The notes beneath the pieces were generated by a model. The model did no database searches, was not told the DNA's origin, and saw nothing but the letters and a program-made list of their open reading frames with translations. A stretch of 7,810 bases of DNA from Treponema sp. (lineage in GTDB: Bacteria > Spirochaetota > Spirochaetia > Treponematales > Breznakiellaceae), in contig JAISOR010000021.1 of assembly GCA_031275535.1 (NCBI GenBank), forward strand, positions 1-7,810, read 5' to 3'. This document shows positions 5,430 to 7,810 of this stretch, piece by piece (position 1 is the stretch's first letter; each line of letters begins with the position of its first letter). The translations under genes were made by a program, and so were the position numbers.

Positions 5430-7810
5430 GCCCCTTTGATGTTCAGGATATTCTGGAACGCGCCCGGGGCTCTGCCCGGGTGGGCGATCATGATGAGGCC
5501 GAGCGGCTCTTAAAAAACTATCTCTCCAAAATGCCCAACGACCGGGACGCCCATTTGCTCCTGGGTACCACCATGGCAAGGACCGGAAAACTGGGCGAGG
5601 CCGCAGATGAATTTACCACCCTGCTGGTAAAGAACCCGCAGGATGTGGAGGCCCTGAATAATCTTGCGGTCATCTACCGCCGCCAGGAAAAACTCCAGGA
5701 CGCCCTGGGGGTTCTCCTGGAAGCCATAGACATCGATCCCACCAGGGCGGAATTCCACTACAATATTGGGAATATCCATAAACAGTTAGGGAATTTAAAG
5801 GCCGCCTCCATGGCCTATTCCAAGGTGGTGGAACTGGACCCCAATTATGTCCCGGCCTACAACAATTTGGGGACCATTTATGATCAGCTCCATGAATGGG
5901 ATAAGGCCTTTAATGTGTTCCGGCGGGGTCTTAGTTTGGACAGAAACAACCCCACCCTTCATTTTAATTATGGGGTTGCCCTGGAAGCCAAGGGCCGTTT
6001 GGAAGAAGCCGCCAATGAATACAAGGCGGCCCTCCGCAGCAGGCCGGGCTGGCTTGAGGCCATGAACAACCTGGGGATCATCCTGTTTAAACAGGGCCGC
6101 CATGCGAAGGCCATGGATACCTTTTCCCGCATTTTGTCCATCGATCCCTTTAACGCCGAGGCCCGGAATAACATGGGGGTCGTCCTGGCAGATCAGGGCC
6201 GTACCAAAGAGGCCATCCTGAACTATCACCAAGCCCTTGAATCGGATCCCCGGTATGTAAAGGCCGTGGTCAATCTGGAACGGCTTTTGGAGGATATGGG
6301 GAATCTTACCGGCGCCCTGGTGGAACTGGAAAAACTGGTAAAATTGGTTCCCCACAGCGCCGATATTAGGGTCCGGCTCGCCGCGCTGTATCTGAAAATG
6401 GAACGTTACCCCGAGGCCCTGGAACATGCGAAGGCCGCCATGGAATGGGACCCGGAAAATATTCAGGCCCTTAAGATTGAGGGTGCGGTACAGCGTATTC
6501 AGGGAAACGACGGGGAAGCAAAGAGAATTTTTGAAAGGCTCTTGAACCTTGATCCGGGAAATTATGGTTTTCATTTGGATCTGGCGGATATCCATTTTAA
6601 GCGAAAGGAATATAAGGAAGCGGAAGACCGGATCATGGCCTTTCTTGCCCGGCGTCCCAATGACCGGGGCGGAAAGCTCCTGCTTGGAAAACTCTATGCG
6701 GAGATGGGCAACCGGTCCCAGGCTATTCAGATCTTTGAAGACCTTGCCAAGGCGGATCCCAATGATACCGAGGCTTTGGCCGCCGCCGCGGAAATCCATA
6801 AGGAAGCGGGCTCCCTGGAAAAAGCCCTGCGTGCCGCGGACCAGCTGGTTAACCTTCAGGGAAAACGGGCCACCCCGGATGATCTATCGGACCTCAATAA
6901 ATCCCTGGAATTTTACGAAAACGCGGTCAATGCCTATTCCTCGTCGGTCCAGGAAATGTGGGACCGTAATATAAAATTGATGGCCCAAACGGTGGAAGCC
7001 GAGGAGCAGCGCCCCGAAGAGGATTCCCCCCTGCTGGGGGCCGTTGAAGCCATCCCCGCGGTGGATGAAGCCATAGAGACCTTGTTTATTGAGGATATTG
7101 AAGTCCTGCCGGAGGAAGAGGAAGATGATGAGGAGCTGTTTCTGGCGGATAACATCCCCTTGGATGATGAACCCCTGCCGGATACATCCCTGGATTCATT
7201 AGCCCTGCTAGAGGATGAGCCGGCCGGTCCGGCCCATTATGAAGGGGACCCCTCTCCTGATAGATCCCTGCCTCCTCAAGCCCCCCCCCAGGAACCCGGA
7301 CCGCCCCCGGAGTACCCGCCGCCCCAGTATCCGCCACCCCAGTACCCGCCGCCACCGGTATATCCGGCCCCGGAGTACCCGTCGCCGCCGGTATATCCCG
7401 CCCCGGAGTACCCGCCGCCGCCCCAATATCCGCCGCCCCGGTACCCGCCGCCGCCGGTATATCCGGCCCCGGAGTCTCCCGGGGAAATTCCGGAAGAAGA
7501 CCAGGAGCCGCTCCCGGAAGAAAACCTCTTTGAGGAACTCCCCGGGGAGATTGCGCCGGAGGCGGCCCCCGAAGAGGAGCCGGCGGCGCCGGCGGCCGCA
7601 GAAGATGAAAGCCCGGCGGGGATGGCCGAAGAGGAGGCCCCGGCAGAAGAAGTTGCCGGGGAGCCGCTCCCGGAGGAAGGGCTCTTTGAGGAACTCCCCG
7701 AGGAGTTTTTTGCCCCCGAAGAGGAGCCGGAGGAAGCCCCGGCCGCAGAAGATGAAAGCCCGGCGGGGATGGCCGAAGAGGAGGCCCCGGCAGAAGAAGT
7801 TGCCGGGGAG
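5426..7810 (+). CDS. Large TPR-repeat protein with Pro/Tyr-rich and acidic repeat C-terminus (3' end outside window)
   Basis: The frame is open from 5426 to the window end, giving 795 codons with no stop, so the C-terminus is missing. Residues about 3-474 are fourteen contiguous 34-residue tetratricopeptide repeats with the usual pattern (for example NNLGTIYDQLHEWDKAFNVF, then a closing LDPN-type turn). They build a superhelical protein-binding scaffold. Residues about 476-515 look helical (LNKSLEFYENAVNAYSSSV). An acidic linker follows (EEEEDDEE near 567-574), then a Pro/Tyr-rich segment at about 626-684 (YPPPQYPPP, PPVYPAPEY), then acidic repeats from about residue 694 on (EPLPEE.LFEELP). 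No signal peptide or membrane segment is visible at the N-terminus (MSPFDVQDILERA), so it appears cytoplasmic unless exported another way. It overlaps the LamG/Fn3 gene by four bases (ATGA). TPR identity is certain; partner and function are unknown. A cytoplasmic assembly scaffold or adaptor is only one possibility. Confidence 0.93.
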   Translation, partial: MSPFDVQDILERARGSARVGDHDEAERLLKNYLSKMPNDRDAHLLLGTTMARTGKLGEAADEFTTLLVKNPQDVEALNNLAVIYRRQEKLQDALGVLLEAIDIDPTRAEFHYNIGNIHKQLGNLKAASMAYSKVVELDPNYVPAYNNLGTIYDQLHEWDKAFNVFRRGLSLDRNNPTLHFNYGVALEAKGRLEEAANEYKAALRSRPGWLEAMNNLGIILFKQGRHAKAMDTFSRILSIDPFNAEARNNMGVVLADQGRTKEAILNYHQALESDPRYVKAVVNLERLLEDMGNLTGALVELEKLVKLVPHSADIRVRLAALYLKMERYPEALEHAKAAMEWDPENIQALKIEGAVQRIQGNDGEAKRIFERLLNLDPGNYGFHLDLADIHFKRKEYKEAEDRIMAFLARRPNDRGGKLLLGKLYAEMGNRSQAIQIFEDLAKADPNDTEALAAAAEIHKEAGSLEKALRAADQLVNLQGKRATPDDLSDLNKSLEFYENAVNAYSSSVQEMWDRNIKLMAQTVEAEEQRPEEDSPLLGAVEAIPAVDEAIETLFIEDIEVLPEEEEDDEELFLADNIPLDDEPLPDTSLDSLALLEDEPAGPAHYEGDPSPDRSLPPQAPPQEPGPPPEYPPPQYPPPQYPPPPVYPAPEYPSPPVYPAPEYPPPPQYPPPRYPPPPVYPAPESPGEIPEEDQEPLPEENLFEELPGEIAPEAAPEEEPAAPAAAEDESPAGMAEEEAPAEEVAGEPLPEEGLFEELPEEFFAPEEEPEEAPAAEDESPAGMAEEEAPAEEVAGE
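7301..7483 (+). repeat. Pro/Tyr-rich coding repeat with a 33-base period
   Basis: The DNA motif CCGGTATATCC followed by CGGAGT recurs at 7355, 7388 and 7454, i.e. spaced 33 and 66 bases. It encodes an 11-residue unit close to PPVYPAPEYPP, with a diverged unit (PPPQYPPPRYP) in the 66-base gap. Upstream, shorter YPPPQ units occur at 7313-7348. The segment should be an extended polyproline-type linker with regularly spaced tyrosines. In-frame unit gain or loss would change its length without breaking the gene. Confidence 0.85.
7505..7810 (+). repeat. Tandem acidic coding repeat, about 50 residues per unit
   Basis: Unit one runs 7505-7660 (156 bases, 52 residues) and unit two 7661-7807 (147 bases, 49 residues); a third unit begins at 7808 with the same GAG codon where the window stops. 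Each starts EPLPEE(N/G)LFEELP(G/E)E, passes through EDESPAGMAEEEAPAEEVAG and is dominated by Glu, Ala and Pro. A block of at least 71 bases is identical between the units (7593-7663 and 7740-7810), cut off only by the window edge. The unit difference of three codons lies in the middle part. This points to recent in-frame duplication, and more copies may follow. Confidence 0.92.

Noticed and set aside
5426..5470. Signal peptide on the TPR protein
   Set aside because: The N-terminus MSPFDVQDILERA is polar and acidic and runs directly into the first TPR helix, with no hydrophobic core.
5795..6799. Minus-strand open frame of 334 codons opposite the TPR gene
   Set aside because: It is long only because the TPR repeats are regular and GC-biased; its translation carries a matching repetitive shadow, with no motif of its own. 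The sense strand encodes unmistakable TPR units.
7301..7810. CRISPR-like or non-coding repeat array
   Set aside because: Unit lengths are multiples of three, the reading frame stays open throughout, and there are no unique spacers between conserved palindromic repeats. These are coding repeats.

Overview
The window looks like a chromosomal segment from a spirochaete of the Treponema group. The main evidence is a tandem pair of genes for FlaA-type periplasmic flagellar sheath proteins, a family essentially confined to spirochaetes. The DNA is GC-rich from about 1,600 onward and visibly AT-richer across the flaA pair. A fairly GC-rich treponeme, such as a gut-associated lineage, would fit, but the species cannot be named from sequence reading alone.

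Layout: positions 1-65 hold a perfect-consensus sigma-70 promoter. Two flaA-like genes follow (90-836 and 849-1568, plus strand), each with a strong Shine-Dalgarno and 12 bases apart, so they form a two-gene operon. It ends at a strong hairpin (1585-1615) that also serves the convergent uvrC gene (3737 to 1614, minus strand); the uvrC stop codon lies inside the hairpin's A/T arm. UvrC is the nuclease subunit of nucleotide excision repair and appears intact. A 75-base divergent intergenic region follows. Then comes a second plus-strand operon: a predicted secreted protein with LamG-like and fibronectin type III domains (3813-5429), whose stop overlaps the start of a very large TPR protein (5426 to the window end, still open).

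How the genes work together: the two FlaA proteins are probably exported to the periplasm and coat the FlaB core of the endoflagella. UvrC is an unrelated housekeeping neighbour. The LamG/Fn3 protein and the TPR protein are almost certainly co-translated (ATGA overlap). Their function is unknown. The TPR protein has 14 back-to-back 34-residue repeats, then an acidic linker, a Pro/Tyr-rich segment with an 11-residue period, and an acidic repeat of about 50 residues that is still running where the window ends.

The most interesting part is this LamG/Fn3-TPR pair. It combines export-type and scaffold-type proteins, near-identical recent DNA repeats and several C/G homopolymer tracts. No mobile element, CRISPR array, tRNA or rRNA was seen.
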